Below, piece by piece: positions 28,100-38,086 of a stretch of 64,000 nt of DNA. How positions within the stretch are numbered: the stretch's first letter is position 1; each line of letters starts with the position of its first letter. This stretch comes from an uncultured Saprospiraceae bacterium (GTDB taxonomy: Bacteria > Bacteroidota > Bacteroidia > Chitinophagales > Saprospiraceae). The stretch covers positions 81,756 through 145,755 of the forward strand of contig CALLWB010000027.1 in the NCBI GenBank assembly GCA_938016265.1. Direction: 5' to 3'. A program made the position numbers and the translations under genes. The notes beneath the pieces were generated by a model. The model searched no databases. It saw nothing but the letters and a program-made list of their open reading frames with translations, and was not told where the DNA came from.

Positions 28100-28876
28100 T
28101 CAAAGTTTGAACTGTACTTCCTTGAAATAAAAAAACTCCAGTTCATTTGTATTTAAATTAAGAATACGAAGCCGGCCAGCGGTTTCAACTCCAAGTATTT
28201 TTCCAATAAATTCAGTTCCGTCCTTTCGAATATAGGTTGCAGAAGTATTCCGCCGATACAATACAGACAGGTAGTCAGCACGGAGTTCGTCCAGTCGATT
28301 TGCCTTAAGTTGAAGGTATCTGACTTCCAACGATTTTAATAATTGCTCAGTAATCTCCTCCACATCATACTCTGATCCTTTTTCCAGTAGCAAAGAGGTA
28401 GGGTTGGCAGCGACAGATGAAAATTCAGTTTGATTAATATTCAACCCAATACCAACTACCGACGATTTGATGGACTTGCCACTTAGGGCATTTTGAATTA
28501 AAATACCGCCAACCTTGTTGTTGTTGATGTAAATATCATTTGGCCATTTGATGGCAAGGTCCTGCACTTCTGTCAGGCCACTTAGCGTATCATATATTGC
28601 TAAAGCAACAACCATATTCAAGTAAAACTGTTTGCTTAATGGTAGAAATGCTGGATATAAGATTACACTAAGCGTTATGTTTTTGCCTTCTTTGCTCTCC
28701 CAAGTACTGCCAAATTGTCCTCTTCCTTCTACCTGATTGTTTGTGATCACTACCGTCCCCTCAGTTGGTTTGTTTTTTGCTAGTAGATTAATAGCGTAAT
28801 TATTTGTAGATTTAAGAGTAGGGAACTGCAAAAGAACCTTTCCTATAAAAAGTGTGTTATATAGTTTTAACGACAT
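28100..28876 (-). CDS. birA: Biotin--[acetyl-CoA carboxylase] ligase
   Basis: A 258-residue biotin protein ligase that joins biotin via biotinyl-AMP to the carrier-protein Lys of carboxylases. The adenylate loop is GRGQFGSTW (51-59), a conservative variant of GRGRxGxxW. KWPNDIY (110-116) and KVGGIL (121-126) are the other active-site signatures, and GIGLNIN follows near 155. There is no N-terminal helix-turn-helix, so it should not double as a transcriptional repressor. It is transcribed divergently from rsfS. Confidence 0.94.
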   Translation of the reverse strand: MSLKLYNTLFIGKVLLQFPTLKSTNNYAINLLAKNKPTEGTVVITNNQVEGRGQFGSTWESKEGKNITLSVILYPAFLPLSKQFYLNMVVALAIYDTLSGLTEVQDLAIKWPNDIYINNNKVGGILIQNALSGKSIKSSVVGIGLNINQTEFSSVAANPTSLLLEKGSEYDVEEITEQLLKSLEVRYLQLKANRLDELRADYLSVLYRRNTSATYIRKDGTEFIGKILGVETAGRLRILNLNTNELEFFYFKEVQFKL

Positions 28877-29008
28877 TATTTCATATGTTTACAAACTATT
28901 GTGTTACTATCCTCCCTCAAAAGGAAGATTAGAATTACTTTAAAAAGCAACATGTTGTTGTTAAATGCGTTTATCATTATAATTTATAACAAAATTACCT
29001 TTTAAAAT

Positions 29009-29392
29009 TTGAATTTAGGAAAAGATATTCAACCAAGACCAGAAATTCGTACGGAGGAGTTAAACGAATTGATTGTGGATAGCATTCAGGATGTCAAAGG
29101 ACACGAAATCATTCAACTTGACTTAAGAAACTTAGACGAAGCTTCCACCGACTTTTTTATCGTTTGCCATGGGGATTCTCACACACAAGTGGCTGCTATA
29201 GCAAATAAAATTGTTAAAAAAGTAAAAGACGAAACAGGCATTAATCCTGTACATGTAGAAGGAATAAGCAATGCTTCTTGGGTGTTGGTCGATTATTTTG
29301 ATACAATCATCCATATTTTCTACAAAGAGACCCGAGAATTTTATCAAATTGAGGAGTTATGGAGTGATGCCGTTTCAAAAGAAATAAAATAA
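29009..29392 (+). CDS. rsfS: Ribosome silencing factor
   Basis: A 127-residue RsfS/Iojap/DUF143 protein, which binds ribosomal protein L14 and blocks subunit joining in poor growth conditions. The conserved core is ASTDFFIVCHGDSHTQVAAIA, GINPVHVEGISNASWVLVDYFDTIIHIF and a C-terminal REFYQIEELW. The start is a TTG at 29009, as no ATG precedes the conserved region in frame. It is divergent from birA and 120 bases before ftsH. Confidence 0.93.
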   Translation: MNLGKDIQPRPEIRTEELNELIVDSIQDVKGHEIIQLDLRNLDEASTDFFIVCHGDSHTQVAAIANKIVKKVKDETGINPVHVEGISNASWVLVDYFDTIIHIFYKETREFYQIEELWSDAVSKEIK

Positions 29393-29512
29393 GAATTAAT
29401 TTTATTGAAAATATTTAATTTATAAGGTGTAACATGGGGTGCACTAACACGTACAAAACAATATATGATCGACAGGTGTTATTCTTTCGATCAACAACAA
29501 TAAACAATATCA

Positions 29513-31471
29513 ATGGATAACGATTTTAAGAATAAAAAACCAGATGGCAATGGGAAGGTCCCCAAATTCAATTATTATTGGATTACAGGAGTCATTCTTC
29601 TTTTGTTTTTAGGTATGAACCTGCTGCAAATTGCTCCGAAGGGTAAGGAAATGACAATGAAGAATTTCCGTGCCATCCTTCTAAGTGGTGATATAGAAAA
29701 AGTGAACTTAGTAAATGGACAGCTCGCAGAGGTTTTTTTAAGTGAAAACGCACTAAAAAAAGAAGAATACAGTGAGGTGGCAAAGTCACCGCTCAATTGG
29801 CCTAACAAAGGCCCACACTACAGCCTGGCGGTCTCCGAGGAGATCTTCCTGAAAGATGTCACCCGATGGCAAATGGAAAATGGCCTGAAAGAAGCGGAAC
29901 TAATTTATCCTGAGATGAAAGTCCGGCACAATGTGTTTGGCGAAATTCTAAGTTGGATTCTCCCACTACTGCTGATTATCGGTATTTGGCTGTTCATTAT
30001 GAAACGAATGAGTGGCGGCGGAAGCGGTCCTGGTGGACAGATCTTCAATATCGGTAAGTCAAAAGCAACCCTGTTTGATCGAGATCAAAAAGTCAATGTT
30101 ACGTTCAAGGACGTAGCAGGACTCAATGAAGCCAAAGAAGAGGTAATGGAAGTAGTGGACTTCCTTAAAAACCCGAAAAAATACACCTCTTTAGGAGGTA
30201 AAATTCCAAAAGGTGTTTTGCTGGTAGGCCCTCCGGGTACTGGTAAAACATTGCTTGCTAAAGCAGTGGCTGGAGAAGCTGCTGTTCCATTTTTCTCTAT
30301 TTCCGGTTCGGATTTCGTAGAGATGTTTGTAGGAGTTGGGGCATCGAGAGTAAGAGACCTTTTTAAACAAGCAAGAGAAAAAGCACCATGTATCATTTTC
30401 ATTGATGAGATCGACGCCATTGGCCGTGCACGTGGAAGAAACTCCATGCAAGGAAATGACGAACGTGAAAATACACTTAATCAGCTACTAGTAGAAATGG
30501 ATGGGTTTAGCACCGAAAAAGGAGTTATCCTTATGGCAGCTACCAACCGACCAGACGTACTGGATTCCGCTTTGCTGAGACCTGGCCGTTTTGATCGCCA
30601 GATTGGTATCGACAAACCAGACATCAATGGACGTATCGAAATATTCAAGGTACACCTAAAACCATTGAAGATTGGACCAGACATTGATGCGAAAATTCTA
30701 GCAGAACAGACGCCTGGTTTTGCAGGAGCAGATATCGCCAATGTATGCAACGAGTCTGCATTAGTAGCCGCTCGTAGAGACAAAAAGTACATCGAGATGG
30801 AAGACTTCAACTACGCCCTCGATCGCGTAATTGGTGGCCTCGAAAAGAAAAATAAACTAATCTCTCCTAAAGAGAAAAAAGTAATCGCTTACCACGAAGC
30901 AGGCCATGCTATCTGTGGTTGGTTCCTTGAACATGCTTCTCCGTTAGTGAAGGTTACGATTGTGCCTCGTGGTGTCGGTACATTGGGCTACGCTCAATAC
31001 CTACCAAAGGAAAGATACATCGAAACGACAGAACAAATGTTTGACCGCATGTGTATGACACTAGGAGGACGAGCTGCTGAAGAAGTAGTGTTCGACAAAA
31101 TATCCACCGGCGCTCAAAATGACCTCGATCGAGTGACTAAATTATCCTACGCTATGATTGCTGTCTACGGGATGAATGATAAAGTCGGGAATGTTTCCTT
31201 CTATGATATGCAAAACCAAAATCAGTTTGCGAAGCCGTATTCAGACGATACTGCCAAAATGATTGACACTGAAGTACGAGTTTTGATAGACAACCAGTAC
31301 AAAAGAGCTATGGCCCTTCTACGAGAAAAACGCAACGAATTGGAAATACTTGCCAACGAATTGCTAGAAAAAGAAGTGTTGTTGAAGTCTGACGTGGAGC
31401 GCCTGATTGGGGAACGTCCATTTGGCGAAGATCCAACACCTACGCCTTCAGAGAACGGCGTTGAGATCTAG
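29513..31471 (+). CDS. ftsH: ATP-dependent membrane zinc metalloprotease FtsH
   Basis: A 652-residue AAA+ protease that degrades membrane and short-lived cytosolic proteins as a hexamer. Two membrane helices (about 21-41 and 146-163) bracket a periplasmic domain. The AAA module has Walker A GPPGTGKT (239-246), Walker [13 protein letters not shown] and the SRH arginines (RPGRFDRQ). The zinc motif HEAGH (461-465) marks the protease domain. Motifs and length are canonical. A 15-bp stem terminator follows about 90 bases downstream, shared with the convergent epimerase gene. Confidence 0.97.
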   Translation: MDNDFKNKKPDGNGKVPKFNYYWITGVILLLFLGMNLLQIAPKGKEMTMKNFRAILLSGDIEKVNLVNGQLAEVFLSENALKKEEYSEVAKSPLNWPNKGPHYSLAVSEEIFLKDVTRWQMENGLKEAELIYPEMKVRHNVFGEILSWILPLLLIIGIWLFIMKRMSGGGSGPGGQIFNIGKSKATLFDRDQKVNVTFKDVAGLNEAKEEVMEVVDFLKNPKKYTSLGGKIPKGVLLVGPPGTGKTLLAKAVAGEAAVPFFSISGSDFVEMFVGVGASRVRDLFKQAREKAPCIIFIDEIDAIGRARGRNSMQGNDERENTLNQLLVEMDGFSTEKGVILMAATNRPDVLDSALLRPGRFDRQIGIDKPDINGRIEIFKVHLKPLKIGPDIDAKILAEQTPGFAGADIANVCNESALVAARRDKKYIEMEDFNYALDRVIGGLEKKNKLISPKEKKVIAYHEAGHAICGWFLEHASPLVKVTIVPRGVGTLGYAQYLPKERYIETTEQMFDRMCMTLGGRAAEEVVFDKISTGAQNDLDRVTKLSYAMIAVYGMNDKVGNVSFYDMQNQNQFAKPYSDDTAKMIDTEVRVLIDNQYKRAMALLREKRNELEILANELLEKEVLLKSDVERLIGERPFGEDPTPTPSENGVEI

Positions 31472-31562
31472 GATTGGTTACTTAAGTTAATTGATGTATT
31501 GGGTTATTATGTGAAGGGGAATTAATTTTTTCCTCATTTCAATAATCCTTACTATAAAATAT

Positions 31563-31600
31563 AAAAGCCTTCAACATTGCATGTTGAAGGCTTTTTGTTT
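31563..31600. terminator. Bidirectional terminator between ftsH and the epimerase gene
   Basis: A perfect 15-bp stem (AAAAGCCTTCAACAT 31563-31577 with ATGTTGAAGGCTTTT 31581-31595) with a TGC loop. It has an A-run on one side and a T-run on the other, so it can terminate both convergent transcripts. Confidence 0.88.
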
Positions 31601-31619
31601 TTGCTTGTAACGGCAGTCT

Positions 31620-31665
31620 CCATCGCCTGCCTTCTGTTGTGGAGTAGGCAGGCCTGCCTGGACTT
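31620..31665. repeat. GC-rich palindromic element
   Basis: The region contains the perfect 14-bp palindrome AGGCAGGCCTGCCT (31646-31659). GCCTGCC at 31625-31631 can pair with GGCAGGC at 31647-31653. It is much more GC-rich than its surroundings and lies between convergent genes, as REP-like elements do. Copy number cannot be judged in one window. Confidence 0.45.
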
Positions 31666-31719
31666 CTTACTAGTGATCAAATCTTGTAGTCTGAATAAGT
31701 AGTCGTAATCTCCATTCTT

Positions 31720-32640
31720 CTAGACCCCTGACGTCAAAACATCCTTAAGTGCATTAAGCAGTAATGGATGCTTAAACTTGAATCCACTGTCAAGTATTTT
31801 TTGAGCAGACACCCGATTGCTGTCCAAGACCACCGCAGACATTTCGCCCATGGCCAATCGAATGACAAACTCGGGTGTTGGGAGAATCAAGGCAGAAATG
31901 CCCATTGCTTTTGGAATGGTTTGAATGAATTCTTTGTTGGGGACTGGGTTGGGGGCGACGCCGTTGTAGATGCCGGATAGTTGCTCTTTTTCTAAGGCAT
32001 ACACAAACATTTGGCACATGTCTTCTATGTGAATCCAGGGGTAATACGCGCTGCCGTCACCGAAGTAGCTTCCTGTTTTTGCTTTGAAGGAAAGCATCAT
32101 TTTTTCTAGTGCCCCACCTTTGGAAGACAAGACGATCCCAACGCGGATAATAGCGAGTCTTGATACCAACGGTTCTAGTTCTTTGGCGGCGTTTTCCCAT
32201 AGGACACAACAGTGACTTTTGAAGTCTTTGTCTCCTTGTGGTGGCGGATCGGTTTCTTTGAGCCATTTGTCTCCTGTATTGCCGTAGAATCCGACAGCAG
32301 ACGCAGACACGAATGTTTTAAGAGGAGTAGGCCGGTTGGCGATGTGCTTTTTGAGGAGTTGCAGGCTGTGGGTTCTGCTTTCGATCATCTCTTTTTTATA
32401 GGCGGTTGACCATCGTTTTTGGACAAGACTTGCTCCGGCGAGGTGGATGATTGCATCTGCTTTTTCGATAACTCCTTCTTCTATGAATTGTTCTTTTATA
32501 TCCCATTTATAGGCAGGAAATTCTGCTTTGGGGTTACCTTTTCTACTTAAATGGAATACATTGTATCCTTTTGATTTGAGTAGCCGACTTAAATGTAGGC
32601 CGATCAAACCTGTTCCACCTGTGATTAATATAGATTTCAT
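31720..32640 (-). CDS. TIGR01777-family epimerase (atypical SDR)
   Basis: A 306-residue NAD(P)-binding protein of the SDR39U1/TIGR01777 group. The Rossmann motif GGTGLIG is at residues 8-14, and HLAGAS follows near 70. The SDR Ser/Tyr region reads FVSASAVGFYG, where the active-site pattern is atypical, as usual for the family. The C-terminal DUF1731-like domain (LPTPEFVIRLAMGEM through VLDSNRVSAQKIL) is present. Members are linked loosely to cell division (YfcH), but no reaction is established. It converges on ftsH and shares its terminator. Confidence 0.9.
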   Translation of the reverse strand: MKSILITGGTGLIGLHLSRLLKSKGYNVFHLSRKGNPKAEFPAYKWDIKEQFIEEGVIEKADAIIHLAGASLVQKRWSTAYKKEMIESRTHSLQLLKKHIANRPTPLKTFVSASAVGFYGNTGDKWLKETDPPPQGDKDFKSHCCVLWENAAKELEPLVSRLAIIRVGIVLSSKGGALEKMMLSFKAKTGSYFGDGSAYYPWIHIEDMCQMFVYALEKEQLSGIYNGVAPNPVPNKEFIQTIPKAMGISALILPTPEFVIRLAMGEMSAVVLDSNRVSAQKILDSGFKFKHPLLLNALKDVLTSGV

Positions 32641-32879
32641 TTAAAATTAATTCATTAGGAGTTGTGCTATTGTAAATAGGATTTTGCTATCTTGGTTCTA
32701 ACGTTTAAACCTAAATATAGTTTACGCTTCTTTCGAAAGAACGGAAATTTAGGATTAATAATAAGAATCTTCTATAATATCAATAGTTTGTATTTATTTT
32801 GCATTAATTCTGAATTTGTACTTGCAAACAAAGAATCGACTATGACCAATTCCAATATTTATTAAATTAACTAAAAACT

Positions 32880-34658
32880 ATGACCACCATTCCTAAAATT
32901 TTTAGTCTGATAGGCGGTGCCTTTTTATGTTCACTTTTTTTGTTTCCTGCTTGTAAAAACGCCGATAGTGGAGGAGGCGTCGGAGACACCAAATATGAAA
33001 ACAAAGTCGTCCAGTATTGCTCTATAGATCCGAAGCAACTTACCCCTTATAACATGAACGATGCGAATGCACGAATCATGGTCCATAGGACACATCAGTC
33101 ATTGATTCAGTTAGACATGACTACTTACGAGTTGGTGCCTGTATTGGCTAAAAAAAGACCAGTAATATCGACGGTAGATGGAAAAGTGCAGTTAAGTATG
33201 GAAATACGAGAGGAAGCAAAATGGGATAATGGGAAACCAATAACCGGTGAAGATGTTGCCTTTTCCTTAAAAATGATGAAAGTTCCAAAATTGGATAACG
33301 CATCGTTGAAACCTTACTTCGAATATATCGAGGACATTGAAATTGACAAGGAAAACCCAAAGAAATTTATCTTGAAATGTGGGAAACCATACATGGGAAT
33401 GGAAGCTGCATTGACCTCTTTTCAAATCATCCCAGCGTATATCTACGACAAAGAAAATCGATTAAGTACTTATACTGTCAATCAATTGGCGACAGGTGGG
33501 GAAAAACTGAAAAGTGATAAAACATTGGATCAGGTAGCAGAAAACTATAACTCCGCAAAATTTCAGCGGGAAGTAATGGTCGGTTCAGGACCTTATGAAT
33601 ATGTAAGCTGGGAAACGAACCAACGTGTAATCTTTAAACTTAAGAAGGACTGGTGGGGACACAAATTTAAGTCGGAGCACCACTGGTTTGATGCTAAAGC
33701 AGAGGAGATTGTATATGAGGTAATCACTGACCCAACTACAGCAGTAGTCGCCTTAAAAGGAGAAAAGATTGATGCGATGTATCGAATTTCTCCCAGGATA
33801 TTTGTAGAAGACCTACAGAAGTCGGAGAACTGGAACAAAAAATTTACGCCCCATACTCCACCTCAATTTCTTTATTCTTACTTCGGGATAAATACCAGAA
33901 ATCCTAAATTTAAGGACGTGAGAACAAGAAAAGCACTTCGATTGATAATGGACATTGACCAGTATGAAGAAACAGTATTTTACGGGATGTCAGAAAGGGT
34001 GACCTCTTTTATCCATCCTTTAAAAACGAAATTTATCAATAAAAATCTGAAATTGTATAACCAGGATTTGGACGGCGCTCGTAAGTTGTTGGCAGAAGCT
34101 GGGTGGAAAGATACGGACGGTAATGGGATCGTTGATATAGAGATAGATGGCGAACGGGTCGACTTTACCATTGATTTTATTTATCCGAATTCTGCTAAAA
34201 CCAGTGAGCAAGGAGTATTGATGTATCAGGAGTTTTGCAAAAAAGTTGGTATCAAACTCAACGCCCTCCCTGTTGAATTTTCGGTAATGTTGGATAAAAC
34301 AAAACAGCATAAATTTGAAATGTACTTTGGTATTTGGTCTTCTTCTCCTTTAGAAAGTGATCCTAAGCAAATTTGGCATTCCGCTTCCTACAATGGAGGT
34401 AGCAATTATGTTGGTTTTGGAAACCCTAAAAGCGATGATCTTATTGAAAAACTGAGAGCGGAACTCGACGAAAATAAACGTGCGGTATACTACAAAGAAT
34501 TGCAACAAATCATAGATGATGAGGTCCCTTACATTTTCTTGGCGGCCACTAAAAATAGAGTGGCTATTCACAAAAAATTCTTGAACGCTAAAGCAACAGG
34601 TATCAATCCTGGGTTTTACGCTCCTGGATTGCAAGTGGTCAATGCGATAGCCAACTAG
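32880..34658 (+). CDS. Peptide-type ABC substrate-binding lipoprotein (first paralogue)
   Basis: A 592-residue extracytoplasmic binding protein of SBP family 5 (OppA/DppA/NikA). The lipobox LFPAC puts the lipidated Cys at 25. Family signatures include WDNGKPITGEDVAFSLKMM, VGSGPYEYVSWETNQRV and DVRTRKALRLIMDIDQ. DTDGNGIVD near residue 417 is an EF-hand-like calcium loop seen in many of these proteins. It binds peptides or similar solutes for import. A paralogue lies 1.5 kb downstream, with identical blocks such as IDKENPKKF and ESDPKQIWH. A sigma/anti-sigma pair separates the two. The ligand is unknown. Confidence 0.93.
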   Translation: MTTIPKIFSLIGGAFLCSLFLFPACKNADSGGGVGDTKYENKVVQYCSIDPKQLTPYNMNDANARIMVHRTHQSLIQLDMTTYELVPVLAKKRPVISTVDGKVQLSMEIREEAKWDNGKPITGEDVAFSLKMMKVPKLDNASLKPYFEYIEDIEIDKENPKKFILKCGKPYMGMEAALTSFQIIPAYIYDKENRLSTYTVNQLATGGEKLKSDKTLDQVAENYNSAKFQREVMVGSGPYEYVSWETNQRVIFKLKKDWWGHKFKSEHHWFDAKAEEIVYEVITDPTTAVVALKGEKIDAMYRISPRIFVEDLQKSENWNKKFTPHTPPQFLYSYFGINTRNPKFKDVRTRKALRLIMDIDQYEETVFYGMSERVTSFIHPLKTKFINKNLKLYNQDLDGARKLLAEAGWKDTDGNGIVDIEIDGERVDFTIDFIYPNSAKTSEQGVLMYQEFCKKVGIKLNALPVEFSVMLDKTKQHKFEMYFGIWSSSPLESDPKQIWHSASYNGGSNYVGFGNPKSDDLIEKLRAELDENKRAVYYKELQQIIDDEVPYIFLAATKNRVAIHKKFLNAKATGINPGFYAPGLQVVNAIAN

Positions 34659-34682
34659 TAGCTGTTTAAATAAAAGTTATTG

Positions 34683-34737
34683 AATGCTTTAAATGCAAAT
34701 TCGGTTGATTCCGGGATGTGTTTAAAGCATTTTTTTA
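34683..34737 (+). terminator. Terminator after the first binding protein
   Basis: An 11-bp stem (AATGCTTTAAA 34683-34693 with TTTAAAGCATT 34721-34731) with a 27-nt loop is followed by a T-run to 34736. It separates the binding-protein gene from the sigma factor gene. Confidence 0.75.
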
Positions 34738-34924
34738 TTTAGGTATTCAAACAAATTTATTTTCCAGCAATGAAATTCGCAAACTAACCACCCAGAATCT
34801 ACCGCCCATTCCAATAAATACCATTAATTAAAAGTTAATAATAAAAATAAACTCCTTCTACGTGTTACCTTTTGTATCTTAATAGTATTAAGAATAAAAA
34901 ATGATAGAATTGTAATAACTACGA

Positions 34925-35512
34925 ATGGCATTGCTCGAAGACAAAATATTAATAAAGCAACTAGGCTCACTCGACACGATGAAAGTGAATGAGGCGTCCG
35001 CACATTTGTATACCAAACATTACAATTATATCAGCAAGTTTGTATGCGATAATAGTGGTTCTGTATATGATGCGGAGGACGTTTGGCAGGAGACCATGCT
35101 GGCATTTCGTCAGCAACTTACCACGCAAAAGATCACCGCCGAAAAACTCGAATGTAAATTGACCACCTATCTGTATGCGATTGGACGTAACATTTGGTTG
35201 AAAGCACTTCGTCAGAAAAAAAGGACAACAAGCATTACGCTAGAACATCAGGCACTCCCTTCAAAACAAAAGGAAATGCTAAGCGTACTAGTAGACAAGG
35301 AGCGGAAAAATTTGATCAAATCCTTGATCGACCAACTGGATGCGGACTCTAAAGAGGTGCTTGTCTATTTTTACTTTAGGCGATGGTCAATGGAATCGAT
35401 TGCTAGCGAAATGGGCTATGCCAGCGAACAGGTAGCTAAAAACAAGTTGTGTAAGGCAAGGAAAAAATTAAAACAACTGGTAAAGTTGAAATATAATAAA
35501 CAAGATTTTTAA
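34925..35512 (+). CDS. ECF-type RNA polymerase sigma factor
   Basis: A 195-residue sigma-70 family protein with only regions 2 and 4. Region 2 (about 28-98) carries the DAEDVWQET core-binding motif (49-57) and LTTYLYAIGRNIWLKALR. Region 4 (about 130-185) carries RRWSMESIASEMGYASEQVAKNKLCKARKKL, the helix-turn-helix that reads the -35. The C-terminus is basic. ECF factors are usually held inactive by an anti-sigma factor encoded next door. A 155-residue single-pass membrane protein starts 11 bases after this gene, so the two likely form such a pair. No autoregulatory promoter could be recognised. Confidence 0.9.
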   Translation: MALLEDKILIKQLGSLDTMKVNEASAHLYTKHYNYISKFVCDNSGSVYDAEDVWQETMLAFRQQLTTQKITAEKLECKLTTYLYAIGRNIWLKALRQKKRTTSITLEHQALPSKQKEMLSVLVDKERKNLIKSLIDQLDADSKEVLVYFYFRRWSMESIASEMGYASEQVAKNKLCKARKKLKQLVKLKYNKQDF

Positions 35513-35523
35513 TAGGAATAGGG

Positions 35524-35991
35524 ATGAAAGATTGTAATGAACATAACGACCAAGAAGGATTGATGCTTGATTTTCTGCTAGGAAGACTCAACCCTGAATT
35601 GACAGAAAAATTGGAAGACGAACTAGAAGCAAACCCCAGCCTTCAGGAAGAACTAGCGTTTGAAGCTAATCTGTTGGCAGCACTCACCGAATATGTAGAA
35701 GAAAGTACTCCTCCAGCACAAAAAGTAGCTAAAAAATCAGGAATTAAAAGAATGCTCCTTACGGTATCGACCATCGCTGCCATGTTCTTTTTTGCGGTTG
35801 TCGGAATCAATGAATCGTTCGCACCAGATAAAAGCAATGCACCTTCCATAGTGAAGAATAATAATATATCTTCAGGGATACAATCCTATCTAATAATCAC
35901 AGATTTTGGGTACGATCAAGTCATCCAGTCTTTTTCCCCAAATTTTATAAAACCTTCATGGTTTGAACTCAAGAACGGAGTCTCCAGCTAG
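35524..35991 (+). CDS. Putative membrane anti-sigma factor
   Basis: A 155-residue protein with one predicted membrane helix (about 76-96). The cytoplasmic part (LDFLLGRLNPELTEKLEDELEANPSLQEEL) is an acidic two-helix segment of the kind found at the N-terminus of Bacteroidota anti-sigma proteins. There is no HxxxCxxC zinc motif, so it is not a ZAS-type anti-sigma factor. About 55 residues, with no recognisable domain, would face the periplasm and could sense a signal. The assignment comes mainly from its position 11 bases after an ECF sigma gene and from topology. A small unrelated membrane protein remains possible. Confidence 0.6.
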   Translation: MKDCNEHNDQEGLMLDFLLGRLNPELTEKLEDELEANPSLQEELAFEANLLAALTEYVEESTPPAQKVAKKSGIKRMLLTVSTIAAMFFFAVVGINESFAPDKSNAPSIVKNNNISSGIQSYLIITDFGYDQVIQSFSPNFIKPSWFELKNGVSS

Positions 35992-36177
35992 TGATTTTTA
36001 ACTATATGTAAGGAGAACCCACAACTTCTTAATTGGTAATTTACAGTAAGTCAGTAGTTTATGCGTGTTTGGTGTGGTGCATTATGGGCTTGTAATATAT
36101 GTCTTTGTAAACCAATAATTTCTTGCTAATTTTAGGGCTCTTTTAATAACACATTAACTCACAAAATAATTCACCAA

Positions 36178-37971
36178 ATGTCCATGTTTAATAAATCATT
36201 TTTTGGCCTACTTGCCTTTAGTGCCCTATTTTTGGCAAGTTGCGGGTCAGACTCCGCTACTCAAGGAGAAGGAGGTGCTTCTGATGCGTCTTACCAGAAT
36301 CGTGTCATCATGCATGCCCTTTCAGATCCTGAAGAACTGACTCCCTTGAATGCAAACGATAATGGAGCCACAATGATTTTGACGCAGACACATTCGACCT
36401 TGATCCATATCGATTTCAAAACGACAGAGATTGTACCTGTTTTGATCAAAGAACGACCAAAATTTACCAAAAATGCAGATGGTACCCTCGATATGGATAT
36501 GGAGATTCGACCAGAAGCCGTTTGGGATGATGGGACTCCGATCACAGGAAAGGACATAGCATTCACTTTTAAGGTGCTCAAAAACCCTGAAACAAACAGT
36601 AAATCACTAAAGCCTTATTTTGATAAGGTGATGGATGTTGAAATTGATAAAGAAAATCCAAAGAAATTTAAAGTACTCTATGCTGAGCCTTACCACGCTA
36701 TCGAGTCGGCCTATTCCGATTTGTTTATCCTTCAGGACAAAGCGTACGATCCTGATGGGTTGATGGCTGGTTTTACAGTAAATCAATTGTATAAAGATGC
36801 AAAAGGACCAAAGAAGTTGGCTAAAAATGATAAAATCAAAGATTTTGCTAAGCAATATAATGGGCCTAAATATCAAAGAGAATTTGTCTCTGGTTCAGGA
36901 CCTTATAAGTTCACAAAGTGGGAAACCAACCAACGGGTAAAGCTTAACCTGAAAAAAGACTGGTGGGGGCATAAACTCAAAAACTTCAATCATCGTTTTG
37001 AAGCCAACGTAGAAGAGCTAGTCTTTGAAAGTGTCAATGATCTTTCTACTGCTGTCGTAGCACTGAAAGGTGGCAAACTTGATGCTATGTACGGCATCCC
37101 TCCAAAAGACTTCGTGACGGATCTGCGGAAATCTGAAAAATTTGGAAATTCATTTAATACATTTACTCCACCGTTGTATTCTTATGATTACATGTGTTTC
37201 AACATGCGGTTAGAGAAGTTTCAGGATGTGCGTGTTCGAAAAGCATTGTCGCACATTATGAATGTGGATCAGTTGATTGAATCTTACTGCTACGGTTTAG
37301 GTGTTCAGGTAGCTGGATTTATTCATCCTGACATCAAATCACGCCTAAATGAAAATGTAAAACCTTACGCCTATGATCTGGGTGCCGCAAAGAAGTTGCT
37401 TGCTGAAGCAGGATGGAAAGACACAAATGGCAACGGCATCGTCGATAACCTTGTAGACGGAGAGCGGGAAGACATGATCATAAAGTTGAATTACAATAAT
37501 GGTAATGCTCGTCGTGAACGCGCTTGCCTGATTTTCCAAGAAGCTGCCAGAAAGGCAGGAGTGAAAGTGGAAATTGTACCTAAAGAATGGGCCGTAATGC
37601 TTCAAGATAATAAAGTACACAAGTTTGAAATGTTTGTCATGGGTTGGATTTCCTCTCCATTGGAAAGTGATCCTAAGCAAATCTGGCACACAAGTTCTGC
37701 AAATGAGGAAGGTTCTAACTATTCTAATTTTGGTACTCCTGAAAGTGATCAGCTGATTGAAGACCTAAGAACTGAAATGGATGATCAAAAACGCTTTGCT
37801 TTATACAAGAGATTGCAACAGATCATCCATGATGAAGCTCCTTATATCTTCTTGTTGGCACAAAAAGAACGTATAGCAATACATAAGAAATACGCGAATT
37901 CTTATGGTTCAGGTATTCGTCCCGGTTATTGGGCTCCTGGATTTCAAGTTAATACACCTACACCGAACTAA
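36178..37971 (+). CDS. Peptide-type ABC substrate-binding lipoprotein (second paralogue)
   Basis: A 597-residue SBP family 5 lipoprotein. The lipobox LASC places Cys at 22. Signatures are WDDGTPITGKDIAFTFKVL, SGSGPYKFTKWETNQRV and DVRVRKALSHIMNVDQ, and the calcium-loop-like DTNGNGIVD near 418 is shared with its paralogue. Many stretches are identical in protein and nearly so in DNA between the two (for example AAAATCCAAAGAAATTTA-like runs), which points to a tandem duplication now interrupted by the sigma/anti-sigma genes. It is followed by a hairpin terminator and then by two permease genes, so it probably supplies substrate to them. Confidence 0.93.
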   Translation: MSMFNKSFFGLLAFSALFLASCGSDSATQGEGGASDASYQNRVIMHALSDPEELTPLNANDNGATMILTQTHSTLIHIDFKTTEIVPVLIKERPKFTKNADGTLDMDMEIRPEAVWDDGTPITGKDIAFTFKVLKNPETNSKSLKPYFDKVMDVEIDKENPKKFKVLYAEPYHAIESAYSDLFILQDKAYDPDGLMAGFTVNQLYKDAKGPKKLAKNDKIKDFAKQYNGPKYQREFVSGSGPYKFTKWETNQRVKLNLKKDWWGHKLKNFNHRFEANVEELVFESVNDLSTAVVALKGGKLDAMYGIPPKDFVTDLRKSEKFGNSFNTFTPPLYSYDYMCFNMRLEKFQDVRVRKALSHIMNVDQLIESYCYGLGVQVAGFIHPDIKSRLNENVKPYAYDLGAAKKLLAEAGWKDTNGNGIVDNLVDGEREDMIIKLNYNNGNARRERACLIFQEAARKAGVKVEIVPKEWAVMLQDNKVHKFEMFVMGWISSPLESDPKQIWHTSSANEEGSNYSNFGTPESDQLIEDLRTEMDDQKRFALYKRLQQIIHDEAPYIFLLAQKERIAIHKKYANSYGSGIRPGYWAPGFQVNTPTPN

Positions 37972-37995
37972 TCATACCAAAAAGAATATTAAAAT

Positions 37996-38034
37996 AAAAG
38001 AACGTCAAGTCAACACCGAGGTGACGTTCTTTTA
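37996..38034 (+). terminator. Hairpin terminator between binding protein and permease genes
   Basis: A perfect 12-bp stem (AAAAGAACGTCA 37996-38007 with TGACGTTCTTTT 38022-38033) with a 14-nt loop and a T-rich 3' arm lies 24 bases after the binding-protein stop and 53 bases before the permease start. It should reduce read-through so that the lipoprotein is made in excess over the permeases. Confidence 0.8.
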
Positions 38035-38086
38035 TTCCTAACCAAAAGTTTAGCGGAGTCGCTCCTTATTAAATACTACACCCACT

